Source of the DNA: a virus
Direction: 5' to 3' (one strand)
IMG/VR virus record: IMGVR_UViG_3300044729_001490
Coordinates: 1 to 64,000 of that record
DNA: 64,000 nucleotides
Shown here: positions 9,805-23,500 of the stretch, piece after piece
Layout: each line of letters starts with the position of its first letter
Position numbering within the stretch: the first letter of the stretch is position 1
Translations under genes and position numbers: made by a program
Notes under the pieces: model-generated
Told to the model about the DNA's origin: nothing
What the model saw: only the letters and a program-made list of their open reading frames with translations
The model's database searches: none

Positions 9805-9825
9805 ACTACGGAAGGCAGGTGTAGC

Positions 9826-12717
<2,892 letters not shown>

Positions 12718-12724
12718 GTGAGTT

Positions 12725-13144
12725 ATGGGTTGGTTTGGACCAAGTGGAGATTGCGGATGCTGCGAGGAGCCGTGCGAGCCTTCCGTGTCTATTACAAAAA
12801 GCGTTTCGCCGAACCCAATCACTTTAGGAAACATTGCGTCGTGGACAATTACAGTCACAAATACGTCAAGCTGCGAAGTTCCAGCTGGAATCGAAGTGAG
12901 CGACCAATTGCCGGATGAATCAGACATACTCTATGAAACAGGTTCTCAATATGGTGGAACTTCAAACGATTCTACGTCAGCACCGATTTTAACTTGGGTA
13001 CTGCCAGCGATACCAGTAGGACAGTCTGTTGTGCTTGGTTACGACACAGACACACTTTCAACAGGCACATTTACCAACTTAGCAACAATCGATGCGGGAA
13101 CTGGCGTGGGACAATCAGACTCCGAAAGCCTAACCGTAAATTAA
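12725..13144 (+). CDS. DUF11-like beta-sandwich virion protein
   Basis: A 139-residue protein with AGGTGAG just upstream of the ATG. After a Cys-rich N-terminus (GDCGCCEEPCEP) it has a single DUF11-type immunoglobulin-like domain: SVSITKSVSPNPITLGN, WTITVTNTSSCEVP, VSDQLPDE, TWVLPAIPVGQSVVLGY and NLATIDAGTGV are the family's usual strands. Such domains decorate phage particles or mediate adhesion. It follows the fibre gene by 7 bp. A function in attachment is inferred. The 100 nt after it (13145-13245) hold no supported gene. Confidence 0.65.
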   Translation: MGWFGPSGDCGCCEEPCEPSVSITKSVSPNPITLGNIASWTITVTNTSSCEVPAGIEVSDQLPDESDILYETGSQYGGTSNDSTSAPILTWVLPAIPVGQSVVLGYDTDTLSTGTFTNLATIDAGTGVGQSDSESLTVN

Positions 13145-13245
13145 CACAACAGAAATTATTTGGGACGATGCTGTCAAGTTATGGAATTGGAACCAGTATC
13201 ATGGAGAGACAGGAATACACTAATGCTATTGGAGAGTAAAAAATA

Positions 13246-14313
13246 ATGCGAATCGTAGCCACAATGCTCGCGGGAAATACTGAGGCTATCGCTGCAGATG
13301 CTGCCACCTCTGTCATTGATTTTGTTGACGAACTATGCCTTATCAACACTGGCATTACGGATAACACAATAGGCGTGGTGCGTGACGCAGTTGGCGACAA
13401 ACTACATGTGGAAAGTTATGCATGGACTAACGATTTTGGTGCGGCACGCAACGCTGCACTCGAATGCGCTTTAAAGCGCGGAGCTGACTGGTCGCTTTTT
13501 GTAGATACAGATGAGCGTTTTGCATTTCCAGGCTATAAAACACGCAGTGAACTAAACCAAGCGCTTGATGGAGCAAATATCTGGCTTGTGCAGCAACAGA
13601 ACGGCACGTACGCTCAGGATCGATTTATCAGAATCCCAACTAATGCGTTCTGGCACGGAAGAGTACACGAGGGGCTTTGTAGTACTGAGAAGCGTTCAAT
13701 ACTTCCCGGTTGTTCGTTCTACGAGCTACCGAAAAACCCAGAATCGCTTAAGTCTAAGTTTGAACGCGATTTAGTTGTTTTGCTGGAAGAGGTGGCTGTA
13801 CACAAGGACAAGCCTAGATGGCACTACTATCTCGGTCAGACACTGGAATGCCTTGGCGAGACAAGAAAGGCTATAGATGCTTACGATAACTGCATAATGC
13901 TCGATGGGTGGGCTGATGAATCAGCGTGGGCTTGCTATACCGCAGCCCGATGCTGCTCAACACTTGGCGAGTATAAGCAGGCTGAGAAGTTCTGTGCCGC
14001 TGGGATGACAAGGAAGCCACGCATGCCAGAGCTTCCGTGGCTTGCAGGTTGGTGCTGCTACAAACGCGGAGCGTACGAAGATGCGATAGCGTGGAGCGAG
14101 GTTGCTGCTGCTCTTGGAGGAAGAACAGCTCGCCACGACTCTGGCATGTTTGTGTATCCACCAGCTTGGTGGGAGGCTCCGTACGATGTGATGCGATGGT
14201 CGTATAAAGCGATGGGGCATCGGGATGCAGAGCTAGCGGAAGAAAGATTTAAGGAGATGCTCGCCTTTCGAACTAACAAAACGATTAGCGGGAGTTTAGG
14301 TTATGCCAAGTAG
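13246..14313 (+). CDS. Glycosyltransferase (GT-A like) fused to TPR-like helices
   Basis: A 355-residue protein with GGAGAG upstream. The N-terminal half follows family-2 transferases: a start strand MRIVATMLAGN, then ELCLINTGITDNT, FGAARNAAL, and the nucleotide-metal motif VDTDE at residues 86-90. Residues about 195-300 form TPR-like repeats (WHYYLGQTLECLGETRKAIDAYDNC, WACYTAARCCSTLGEYKQAEKFC). This is the architecture of SunS-like or LPS-type transferases. In this location it could glycosylate a virion fibre or modify the host surface; the acceptor is unknown. Confidence 0.75.
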   Translation: MRIVATMLAGNTEAIAADAATSVIDFVDELCLINTGITDNTIGVVRDAVGDKLHVESYAWTNDFGAARNAALECALKRGADWSLFVDTDERFAFPGYKTRSELNQALDGANIWLVQQQNGTYAQDRFIRIPTNAFWHGRVHEGLCSTEKRSILPGCSFYELPKNPESLKSKFERDLVVLLEEVAVHKDKPRWHYYLGQTLECLGETRKAIDAYDNCIMLDGWADESAWACYTAARCCSTLGEYKQAEKFCAAGMTRKPRMPELPWLAGWCCYKRGAYEDAIAWSEVAAALGGRTARHDSGMFVYPPAWWEAPYDVMRWSYKAMGHRDAELAEERFKEMLAFRTNKTISGSLGYAK

Positions 14314-15250
14314 GAGGTGCTGCTGCGGAGGGGGAATTTGTAATATTAGTGGTTGCATTGAGGCCGGGCAAGCCTACTGTGCTTCAGCCGAAGCAGCCGA
14401 ATCCTACATCATCTATTTAGACATAGACTCTGCACTTCTGGGGGTTGGTGATACTTTGTGTTGTGATGACATGTGGCAAGCTAGACTCGAGACACCTCCC
14501 GCTGTACTTCTTTTTCCTGTGTCAACATACTCGTGTATCTACGAAGACGAGGTAGAAGATGCTTGCGGGAGACTGTATCTTGAAGTCATTAGTGCAACTT
14601 CAATTAAGGTCACACTGGAATTAGCTAGCGGTCAAACTATAGTTTGGAAAAACACCACAACTGCTGACCCGCTTTGCCCAACAGTAGTGAGATATTCGGC
14701 AGAGGACTCCGACCCGCCTGACGACTGTGCGTGGCGCTCTAGGCTATGTGTCTATCCGCGTGGCTCTTGCTGTCCTGACTTTGTTTACCCAAAAACTTTG
14801 TACGTCACTTTGGTTGATACTGGCAACTGCGATTGCGACGTGACTGCCGTCAATAACACGGTTTCGTTAATCGAATTTGCGCCTCGGCATGATTTAGTGC
14901 CAGTACCGCCGTTGCTTAACGGTATTGTGCTTGCTAACCCATTTAAGCTGAAGGCTCGCTATCGTGGCACGCTAATAGTCGGAGACTGTGGTCTATCAGG
15001 ATTGATTGAATTATGGTGCTACGATGACTTTGATTTTGCGGATGGTATTGGAGATATGGTGTGGATGTTTAACTGGGAAGTCATGGGAGGCGCTCCTTGC
15101 TTAGAAGGAGTTGTCATTGGAGCAAACGCTCCAATGAACGCCCCAGACATAACATGCGATCCATTTATAATTACGTTTTCGGCTATTACTGACCTAGCTG
15201 GCTGCTGCCCTAACGGCGGCTCTAATTTAACGGTGATATTCAGTGAATAA
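14303..15250 (+). CDS. Cysteine-rich virion protein, hypothetical
   Basis: A 315-residue protein with 23 cysteines, beginning MPSRRCCCGGGICNISGC. The Cys residues are spread as single and paired (CC) sites with no CxxC spacing repeat, and the rest alternates between hydrophobic beta-strands, so disulphide or metal-stabilised beta domains are plausible. It overlaps the glycosyltransferase gene by 11 bp. No known family is recognised. It may be an extracellular appendage or fibre tip; the collagen fibre and DUF11-like genes nearby support a virion surface role. Confidence 0.5.
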   Translation: MPSRRCCCGGGICNISGCIEAGQAYCASAEAAESYIIYLDIDSALLGVGDTLCCDDMWQARLETPPAVLLFPVSTYSCIYEDEVEDACGRLYLEVISATSIKVTLELASGQTIVWKNTTTADPLCPTVVRYSAEDSDPPDDCAWRSRLCVYPRGSCCPDFVYPKTLYVTLVDTGNCDCDVTAVNNTVSLIEFAPRHDLVPVPPLLNGIVLANPFKLKARYRGTLIVGDCGLSGLIELWCYDDFDFADGIGDMVWMFNWEVMGGAPCLEGVVIGANAPMNAPDITCDPFIITFSAITDLAGCCPNGGSNLTVIFSE

Positions 15251-15719
15251 TTTACGTTGCGAAGACCTACCTGGACGATTACGAGACATCTGTCGCGGAC
15301 ACGACGAACAGGGCGTTCCTGTCTTAACTTTAGAAAAATGCAATAAATACAGGGACTTTTTTATTAACGGACAATTTAAAGCTGACCATAGCGGTGCGGC
15401 TGCTGTTTTTAAAGAAAGAGCCGTAGGAAAAAAAGTTGCTTCAGTCTCAAAGGCAGAGCAAGGCAGGGCTCTTTGGAAAGAACTGTTTTTAGCGGTTGAA
15501 ACTGAATTTCAGTTGCAAAATTGGGAACAGAAGATTCCAAAATACGGCTGCTCGTGTTCCAGTTTTTACACCAAATGGAAATCAAACCATATTCCGTCGT
15601 TTCCGTTATCATTTGAATGGAAACATTCTCTCAAATCCGCAGTCAACCAGAAACTTGGGCACCCAGACCTCGCTTTAGAAGAAGCCCGTGCCTTTTGGAA
15701 CTCACAATCAGGAACCTAA
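15243..15719 (+). CDS. Hypothetical protein
   Basis: A 158-residue protein overlapping the previous gene by 8 bp. The N-terminus has a Cys/Arg arrangement (LRCEDLPGRLRDICRG) and the middle a short Cys motif (KYGCSCSSFYTKW), then helices (SFEWKHSLKSAVNQKLGHPDLALEEARAFW). No catalytic motif is visible. I do not recognise it. Position between the Cys-rich and internal virion genes suggests assembly or cargo, but this is only contextual. Confidence 0.45.
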   Translation: MNNLRCEDLPGRLRDICRGHDEQGVPVLTLEKCNKYRDFFINGQFKADHSGAAAVFKERAVGKKVASVSKAEQGRALWKELFLAVETEFQLQNWEQKIPKYGCSCSSFYTKWKSNHIPSFPLSFEWKHSLKSAVNQKLGHPDLALEEARAFWNSQSGT

Positions 15720-15722
15720 TAA

Positions 15723-17558
15723 ATGGCGATACGAATTGTTAGTGACGCGGCGGCTGTCGTCATTCCTCCAAATCAATCTAGCAGGAAATACGGTCAGCAA
15801 CTCGTATTGCAGCAGCAGAAGTACGCGAACGACCAGCGGCAGTTGCAGCAGGAGAACATGTACGACCGCCAAAGGCTGTTTACGCAGAATGCCATGCAGT
15901 TGCAGCGTGAGCAGGAGCGAAGGAATCAGCTAGGTCAGCAAGCGTTAGCAGACTTGAATGCAAAGCAGGTTTTCGGTGCGCAGAAAGCTGACGCGGCTCA
16001 GGTCGCTCAAAAGCAAAAAGAGAGACAAGCAGCCGAGAAAGAGGCGCAGCAACGAGCGGCACAGTTAAAAGCTCAGGAGCGTGCAGATGATTTTGCTGGC
16101 ATAAAGTCTGGGGCTTTCCGCGGCAAGACAGCCGCCGAGTTAGAGGCTACTTATGCACTTGAAACGCAAATTGACCTTCAGGCGGAACGTGGCGAACTGG
16201 ATGAGGCGCAGAGGGCAGACGCGCACAGGCAAAACTATGCCGCACGCAGCAAACTTAGAGAGGCTCGCATTGCTATGCCATCGATGGCGGATAGGGGCAA
16301 TGAGAATCTGCAGTATTACGTTCCGAGCAAAAGAGGCTTTGTCAATCGCGAAGAGGTGGATACTTTAAATCCAGATGTTGAAGTTCAGGTTTATCAGGAC
16401 GGTAAACTAATGCCTACTCCTGCTTCTCAGCAGCCGCAACTCCCATTGTCGTATGAGGAATACATTGATTTTGAGCCTGACAAGGCTGACAAATCGCTTG
16501 ACGCAAAAATTGCTGAGTTGCGAGATAGGTCTTTAGGCGGAGGGAAACAGTACGACACTGATGAAGAACTAGAAAACGCCGCCTATGCCGAATTGAAGGG
16601 CAAGTATGAGCGTCAACGTAGTCGTGCTGCTAGCGCAAGGCAAAAGCCTGTGGCACCCGCAATTCCACCGCAAGGCGGTCAGCCTGCAATGCCACCAGTA
16701 CAAGCTCCAGCACAGCAACCGGAGATGGGGATGCAAGACCTCGAGCCGACTTACAATGAAGACAAAACGACTGTAGCGTCAGGGCAACCTGTAATGCCAC
16801 CTGCTGAAATAGGTCAGCCTGTTCAGGCAATGCCGCCTGCTGAAGCGAATCAGCCTGTAGCTCAAGGTCAGCCAGCAGCTGCGCCAATGCGAGCTTACCA
16901 CCAAGATGGACGCATATTCGAGCAATCGCCAGATGGGAATTGGAAAGAAGTTAAAGATGTAGCGTCGCAGCCAATTCAGCAAGCTGATGGAAGTATGTGG
17001 CAGCAATCTCCAACTGATGGTGCTTGGAGGCAAGTACAGCCGACTCAGGTAGCGCAACCCGCGACTCAGCCTGTAATGCAGCCTGCTCGTCCACTACAGC
17101 CAGGCGAAGAGGAAGGCGGGTCTACGTTCGCTCCTAAAGCTCCAGTCGTAATGCAACAGCCTACAGAGACTCTTCCTGTAGACCAGACTGGTATGCAGCC
17201 TCCAGCACAGAACGTGTGGGCAGAAGTCGCAATGCCAGAACAGCAAAAGCCTGAAGAAGAAATGGCAGACGTCGCAGCTTCTGCAAAACAGCCTGTTGTA
17301 CCGGCGGCGCCAGACTTCAAAAAACTTGCAGGCAGGATGACAGACTCCACGGATCGAGTTGTGCTAGGCAAGTTGCAAAGCATGTACGACAACCAGACTC
17401 CCGATATTCAAAGTGCAATAGGCGTTGTCGTTGACCCTGAAGCAGATCCAAAGATGACTGCACAGGCGTATTTGTATTTGAAAAGCAAAGGTATTGATAT
17501 TTCGCAATTGGCTAAGACCAAGAAACGTCAGCTTCCTGGGATGTCAGGAATAAAATAG
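15723..17558 (+). CDS. Coiled-coil, Gln/Pro-rich internal virion protein
   Basis: A 611-residue protein. Residues about 25-200 are Gln/Ala/Glu-rich helices (QLQQENMYDRQRLF, AEKEAQQRAAQLKAQER) that should form coiled coils. Residues about 310-560 are disordered linker with repeated PVMPPAE, QPVAQ and QSPDGNWKEV-type units, and the end (RMTDSTDRVVLGKLQSMY to LKSKGIDISQL) is a helical domain. The gene precedes the giant polyvalent gene by 29 bp. Such proteins in short-tailed phages are often ejected with the DNA; this is inferred from composition and position. Confidence 0.5.
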   Translation: MAIRIVSDAAAVVIPPNQSSRKYGQQLVLQQQKYANDQRQLQQENMYDRQRLFTQNAMQLQREQERRNQLGQQALADLNAKQVFGAQKADAAQVAQKQKERQAAEKEAQQRAAQLKAQERADDFAGIKSGAFRGKTAAELEATYALETQIDLQAERGELDEAQRADAHRQNYAARSKLREARIAMPSMADRGNENLQYYVPSKRGFVNREEVDTLNPDVEVQVYQDGKLMPTPASQQPQLPLSYEEYIDFEPDKADKSLDAKIAELRDRSLGGGKQYDTDEELENAAYAELKGKYERQRSRAASARQKPVAPAIPPQGGQPAMPPVQAPAQQPEMGMQDLEPTYNEDKTTVASGQPVMPPAEIGQPVQAMPPAEANQPVAQGQPAAAPMRAYHQDGRIFEQSPDGNWKEVKDVASQPIQQADGSMWQQSPTDGAWRQVQPTQVAQPATQPVMQPARPLQPGEEEGGSTFAPKAPVVMQQPTETLPVDQTGMQPPAQNVWAEVAMPEQQKPEEEMADVAASAKQPVVPAAPDFKKLAGRMTDSTDRVVLGKLQSMYDNQTPDIQSAIGVVVDPEADPKMTAQAYLYLKSKGIDISQLAKTKKRQLPGMSGIK

Positions 17559-17587
17559 TCACCAGCAGAAGGGAAAGATGGACAATC

Positions 17588-20500
17588 ATGGGAACATTGA
17601 CGCAAAGAATAGAGCAAGCAGAAAAGGATGCTGCGAAGTCTGGCGATGAAATTGAAGGCTTGGGGCGAGTTGATGAACGCGAAAAGGCGATTATTGACCG
17701 CCACAAAAGCGAATTGCCTGGAGGAAGTCTAATGCAAAAGATTTCCACTGGATTGGCAGACATGGAGATAGAAGACCGCCGACAGAAACGTGCTTACGCA
17801 GAAAAGCCACCAACGGCACTTGCACAAATGACGGTTGACCCAGCGAGAGAGATGCTTGCAAACCTTGGCGACAGAGCAAGAGTTCTTGATGTTTATCGCA
17901 AGTTGTCTCCAGAGCAACGACAGGAAGCGTTAAAACTAGCCCCAGGTATTGCACAGATGGGCGGCGATGATCGAGGTGGCTTTACTGGTCGCGTAGGAAG
18001 TGCAGTCGCTCGCGGAATAGCTGGTGTGTCTCAGCCGATTATGGAGTTGCTGGGTGGTGGAGGTAGTTCCGAAGAAATTGAGTTCATTCGCAAACTGGAA
18101 GGGGCTGCAGCTCAAGAGTTCAATCCAGCTCTCCCAAGTGATCCGTGGTATGAACGCGGTCCATTGCAAGCAGTCGAGATGCTTCCGTGGATGGCGACAA
18201 CGGTAGGCGGTGCTGGGCTCGGGCGTGCTGCTGCTACTGGAATTGCTGGACGATTAGCTACTAGCGCTGCTGCTGGCAGCAAAGCGGCTGGCGTCGTCCA
18301 GAAGGCTGGACAGGTAGTTGGAAGTCTTCCGACCAAAGTACCAGTAGTTGGGAAATATATACCTGCATTGACTGCTGGCAAAGCTGGCGAGTTGGCTGGA
18401 ATCACAACAGCGGCATTTCCATCGCAATACGCACAAGAAGTCGACCAGCTTAAAGCGTTGGGCATGGCTGATGATACAAGACTGCGACTCTTGGCTGGAG
18501 GAACAGCGGCGGTTACTGGTCTTATTGAGGGGATTGTTCCAAATCCGTTTGGTGGCGGAAAAGTGTCGTTGACCGAGGGTGCTACTAAAGCTGCAAGACA
18601 GTATCTTTGGAACGCTGCTAAGAATGCTCCTGCAGAATTAACGGAAGAGTACCTACAAGGCGTTACGAGCGGTCTTGGCGAGCATGTCGCACAACATATT
18701 GGAAATGCAGCGGTTGATAAAGACGGAAATATTACCCCAATACAGAAGAAGTCTATTGCAGATTCTTTCAGTAAAGGCTGGAAGCAAGCGCAAGAAGCAG
18801 CGTTACCTATGGCGTTTCTGCTTGGCGTCCCAGCTGTTGGTGGAGCTAGTCTAACGGCAGCGCGAGCACAACGATTGCAACAAACTCTATCTAAGGGTTT
18901 TGTTTCAGAAGATGACGCTAAGCAGCTGGGTATATACGGCAACAGCCGCAAAGAACGAGAGGCTAGCGCGAAGGCGGAACTCGAGAAACTGCAAGCTCAA
19001 GTCGCTCAGGAGTCAACTGCAACAAACGAAACTGCCGCAAGTGCAGAGTTGCCAGTCACTCTTGGAGCAAAGGAATTTACTTCTCCTTCGCTGCCAGAGC
19101 AGTCAGTACCCACTGATGAAGAGCAAGTTAAGTCGCAGTATGCTGAAGAAATCGCACGTCGACGAGCTGCAAAAACTCAACCACAACCAACTGGTGACAC
19201 CGCACCACCACCCGAACAAACGCCGCCTGAAGACGTGGCACCTTTTATTTCAGAGGAGCAAATCCGTGACAGCGTGTCACCAGTGCCACCCACACAGACT
19301 GAAGTTCGTGACAGCGTGTCACAAAATGAACAAGTACCTGCTGTAGATGCTATTGGCGAGCGAATGAAGATAATGAATACGCCTGTTGTGCGTTCTAGTA
19401 TCTTTACTGACAAAGATAACATTCGATATGAGATGTTTGAATCTGATGACGGCAAAAGTGGTATTGTTCGGTCGACAGACGTCGACTCTGGTAATGTCGT
19501 TTCTATTAAAAAGTACCCGAGCATCAACACTGCCAAGAATGCGTTTGATAAGGTTCAGGGAAGTCGAGAACAATCGCAACCCACTGCACAGCCTGCTGCG
19601 CCCGAAGCGACCGTCACTACTTCGGTGCCACCAAGTAAAGCGATAGAGCCGTTCTTAACGCCTGAATGGCGAGCTAATCGCAAGAAGGAAATTACAGAAA
19701 GACCAGGCGCACCTGTTCCTAACGGAGAAAAGCAAAGAGCACTCATCGAGAAGGCAGTAGAAGAGCAGATTAATAAAGAAATCGAGATGCTGACGAAGTA
19801 TCCTCCTGGAACGAAGCTAATGGTTGGCGGCTACGAGCAAGTTCAGACGGTAATGCCTGATGGAAAGTTGTTGGACGCAAGTGGTCGGACTTACGCTGGT
19901 AATGCTGGTACTGTTCTTAAAGACTACGAGCCTGAGCAGATCAGAGTCATATCGAGTCTAGAGCCGAAAGTGAAGCAATCTGCTTCTATGGTGCCAGAAG
20001 GCATATTAGAAGTAAGCGACGAATCGTCGGCTGCAGAAATTGATCGCAGGATGAAAGAGAAATCTCGTGACACGGTGCCTCGAGGCGACTTAAAGCGTGC
20101 ATTGAACAGATGGAAAGGCGATCCGTCTTCGATGCAATTACTGATCAGTGACATCCAAAGCGGTCAGTCTCCATCGAGCCAGAACGGCGTAGACGCCGCA
20201 TCGATCCTGAACGAGGTCAGCTCTGCGCCAATGAATCCTGTCACGCTTTACCGTGGCGATTCTAGTAGTAGAGGTGGAGTACTTGAACTCACTTCAGATA
20301 GAAACGTCGCTGAAGGTTTTGCAAAACATTACGGAGGGCAAGTTACGGAGTTTCCTGCTGGGACAATTCAAGCGTTAAATATAGAGGAAGCTACTGGACG
20401 TTCTGATGTGGAAAAGGGGTGGATCGGGCTGCTGCCAGATCCGAATGCGAAAAATAAAGGATCCGTGTCTCCTGGCGTGGTGTCAGGGGAGTCTCAACGT

Positions 20501-23500
20501 GACCAGGAGAAACAAGATGCTCCAAAGACCAAGAAGGGAGGTGATCCTAATGAAGTCGAAGCCAAAGATGGGCGGCAAAAGCAAGCCAATGCCGATGCCG
20601 AAACCAAAGCCGAAGCCGAAGGGCAAGTAGGCTCTAAAAAAGGTCGGGCGGCGGAGGAAACTCCGTCGTCTGATTCTTCTGTTGGTAAGCCAAGACCGCC
20701 AAAGGGCTACAAGCCTTTGAAGGAGTTCACGCCTGTCGTTACGCAAACTCAATCACCAAATTTGGAGTTGCGAGACAATAGGGACGGCATAAAGGAGCTA
20801 GGTCTTAAAGCTGGCGAAGCGGTAGGTTATCGCGTCTATCCCAAGCGAGGGTCTGTCAAAGGTGGCTACTGGCAGTACGGGACCGTTCAGTATGATCCGA
20901 CCGGTAGCCATGCGTCTATTAAGCTTGAGGACGGGACTGTTGAGTCTGTTGGTGGCTCGCGTCTTATTCGCCTTGAGAAAGAAGAAGCTTCTTCGCCTGA
21001 GTCTTCTAAGTCGTCAGAAAAGGAAAAGGCTGATCGCGATGAAAAGCTTCGAGAGCGATTAAAGACTCTCGATTACGATAACCTGCGAAAGCTCAACAAG
21101 GATGCAATCATCCAGGTTGGTGATGAAGTCATCGGTGATGTTGGTGGTCTTGCTCTTGACGAATTGAATCGCCGTATGGATGAAGATGCGCTCGAGGCGA
21201 TGATTGAGGCGGAGTTCGATAAGCAGACAGAGCCAGTTCAGCCGAAGAAGAAGCGACCTGTTCGTAGGGAAAAAAGCGAATCCGTTCCTTTGCCGAAAAA
21301 GGCTACAGGGAAAAAGGAAACTCGCATTGAGCAAGCGGCAGACAAAGCGCGTAAAGAGGCTGACGACCTTTGGGCTCAATGGGGAAGCGTTGGCGGTGAC
21401 AAGCTGACAGCAGGTTTGGACCCCGAGTTAGCGGCTTTGGCAGTACGAATCGCACTTGCTGAAATAAAGGCTGGAACATTGTCGTTTGCGTCGTTTGTTG
21501 AGAGGACGACAGCGAAAATTCCTGCGGCAATGCTTGAAAAGAGCAAGCCGTACATGGAGATGGCTTGGAAGGTTGCGCACAAGCGGGGTATGACGAGCGA
21601 CCCTGGAGGGAAGTTTGACGCTTACTTGAAAAAGTACGGAACGGCAGAAAATCCAAATCGAGTCGCTTTGGGTAAGTATTTTGCATCAAGACTGCGAGAC
21701 GGAGCTTCTTATGCTCGAATTACAGATGCGAGAAAGGAAGCCGCAGAGCTAATCGGTGGTTCGCCAAAAGATGGAACACAAGCAATCAAGACGATTGACG
21801 AAGCAATAGAGCTTGGTGTCGTAATAGTAGCTAGAGACATCGCGCAGAACGGAGAGACTGACTCTGCCATCTACGATGAGCTTGTTGACTTGTACGAAAG
21901 GCAACCAAATTTAGGAACGAGAACAAGCACCTCGATGCTTAATCAGGCTTACAGTACGCCAGCTCCGTTGGCGTTCCTGGTTAATCGACAGGCTGGAATT
22001 ACGCAAGAGGATACTGTTTACGACTCGTCGGCTGGCAATGGAATGTTGCTAATTGTTGGAGGTAAGCGAATTGCCAACGAGCTGAACCCCGACAGAGTTG
22101 AAGCATTAGAGTCTCAAGGAATCGAGACAACGAGCAATGACGCGACCGAGTTTGAGTTGGACAAACCCATTACTGCGCTGGCAATCAATCCTCCATTTGG
22201 TGAGGTGAAGCAAGAGGATGGAAGCATCAAGCAATGGACAGTTGATGGTGTTAAGACAGACAAAGTGGATCATGCAATCACAATCAAGTCGTTGTCGGAA
22301 ATTCCTGATAGTGGCAAGGTTGCAATCATCATTGGCGCGAAAGGATTCGAGCAAAGAAAATCCAAAGACGATTCAAGGCGAGGAAAAGCGTACTTGAACG
22401 GAAAGGCTTTCTATGACTTTGTGTACGACAAATATAACGTCACGGACCATTACACAGTTGATGGCGACTTGTATTCTCGTCAGGGGGCTTCGTTCCCTGT
22501 CGATGTGATAATCATTGAAGGACGAGGCAAGTCGTCTCGTCCAAAGCCGTACAACATCATTGGCGGCGGAATACCACAAGTGTTTAGTTCTTGGGAGGAC
22601 TTAAAAAATGTCAAGTTACTGGGGAATATCCGACCAGCTGAAAGTGGAACTGGACGAGGGGCAGTTGACACTCGACAAGAAGGATTATCTGAAAAAACTA
22701 CAGGAGACGCTCGACAGGGACCAGAAGGAGTTCGAGCGGGAGCCAGGGGAGTTAATCAACAGGATGGACGAGACGTTCAGGGACCAGGGCAATCTGAAGA
22801 CCTGGGGGGACGTAATAAAGATGCCAATGTTTCTGGACAAGCTGAATCGACTGTGGGGAGCGACCAGCAGTCGTCCAATGAAACCAGAGGAGATAAGCAA
22901 CAATCGAGAGCCAGTAATGGCGGAAACGATAGTCGGGTTTCTGGAGGAGCCAAGAAGCGTGATGCTGGAATCGACAAACTAGATTCGGAAGAGTCAGAGG
23001 TCAAAGGCGACCAGTATCAGTCTGCTTACACGCCAAGCTCTAAGTCAAAGAGTGTTGATGCGCTTATTCCGAACAACCATCAGACAGCTGTTCAGGCGGC
23101 ATTGGATTCCGTTGAGGAGCAGTACGGAGATATAGATGAGTTTGTAGCAAAAGAGCTTGGAGTAAACCAGAAACATCTTCAGAAAGTATTCTCAGCAGAG
23201 CAGGTTGATGCTCTGGCGTTGGCTATAGCAAGACACAAGGATGGGCGTGCGTTTATTCTTGGCGACCAGACAGGCGTTGGGAAAGGTCGCGTGGCAGCTG
23301 GTATGCTCATTTATGCTAAGAAGCAAGGATTAGCTCCAGTATTCTTCACTGAGAAACCAACTCTATACGCAGACATAATTCGGGATTTGATTGATACTGG
23401 ATTCAGCACTGACAGTTCTCCATTCAACCCGTTGATTACGAACGTCACAGCAAAAAAGTCAGACCAGATAGAACTGCCTGACGGAAGGGTTCTTAGGCAA

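Noticed and set aside
13146-13223. Short frame reading EIIWDDAVKLWNWNQYHGETG between DUF11-like and glycosyltransferase genes
   Set aside because: Protein-like fragment but no start codon; could be a remnant, not enough to call.
18112-18951. Long minus-strand frame within the giant gene
   Set aside because: Shadow of Ala/Gly-rich codons; runs antisense to a clearly coding segment.
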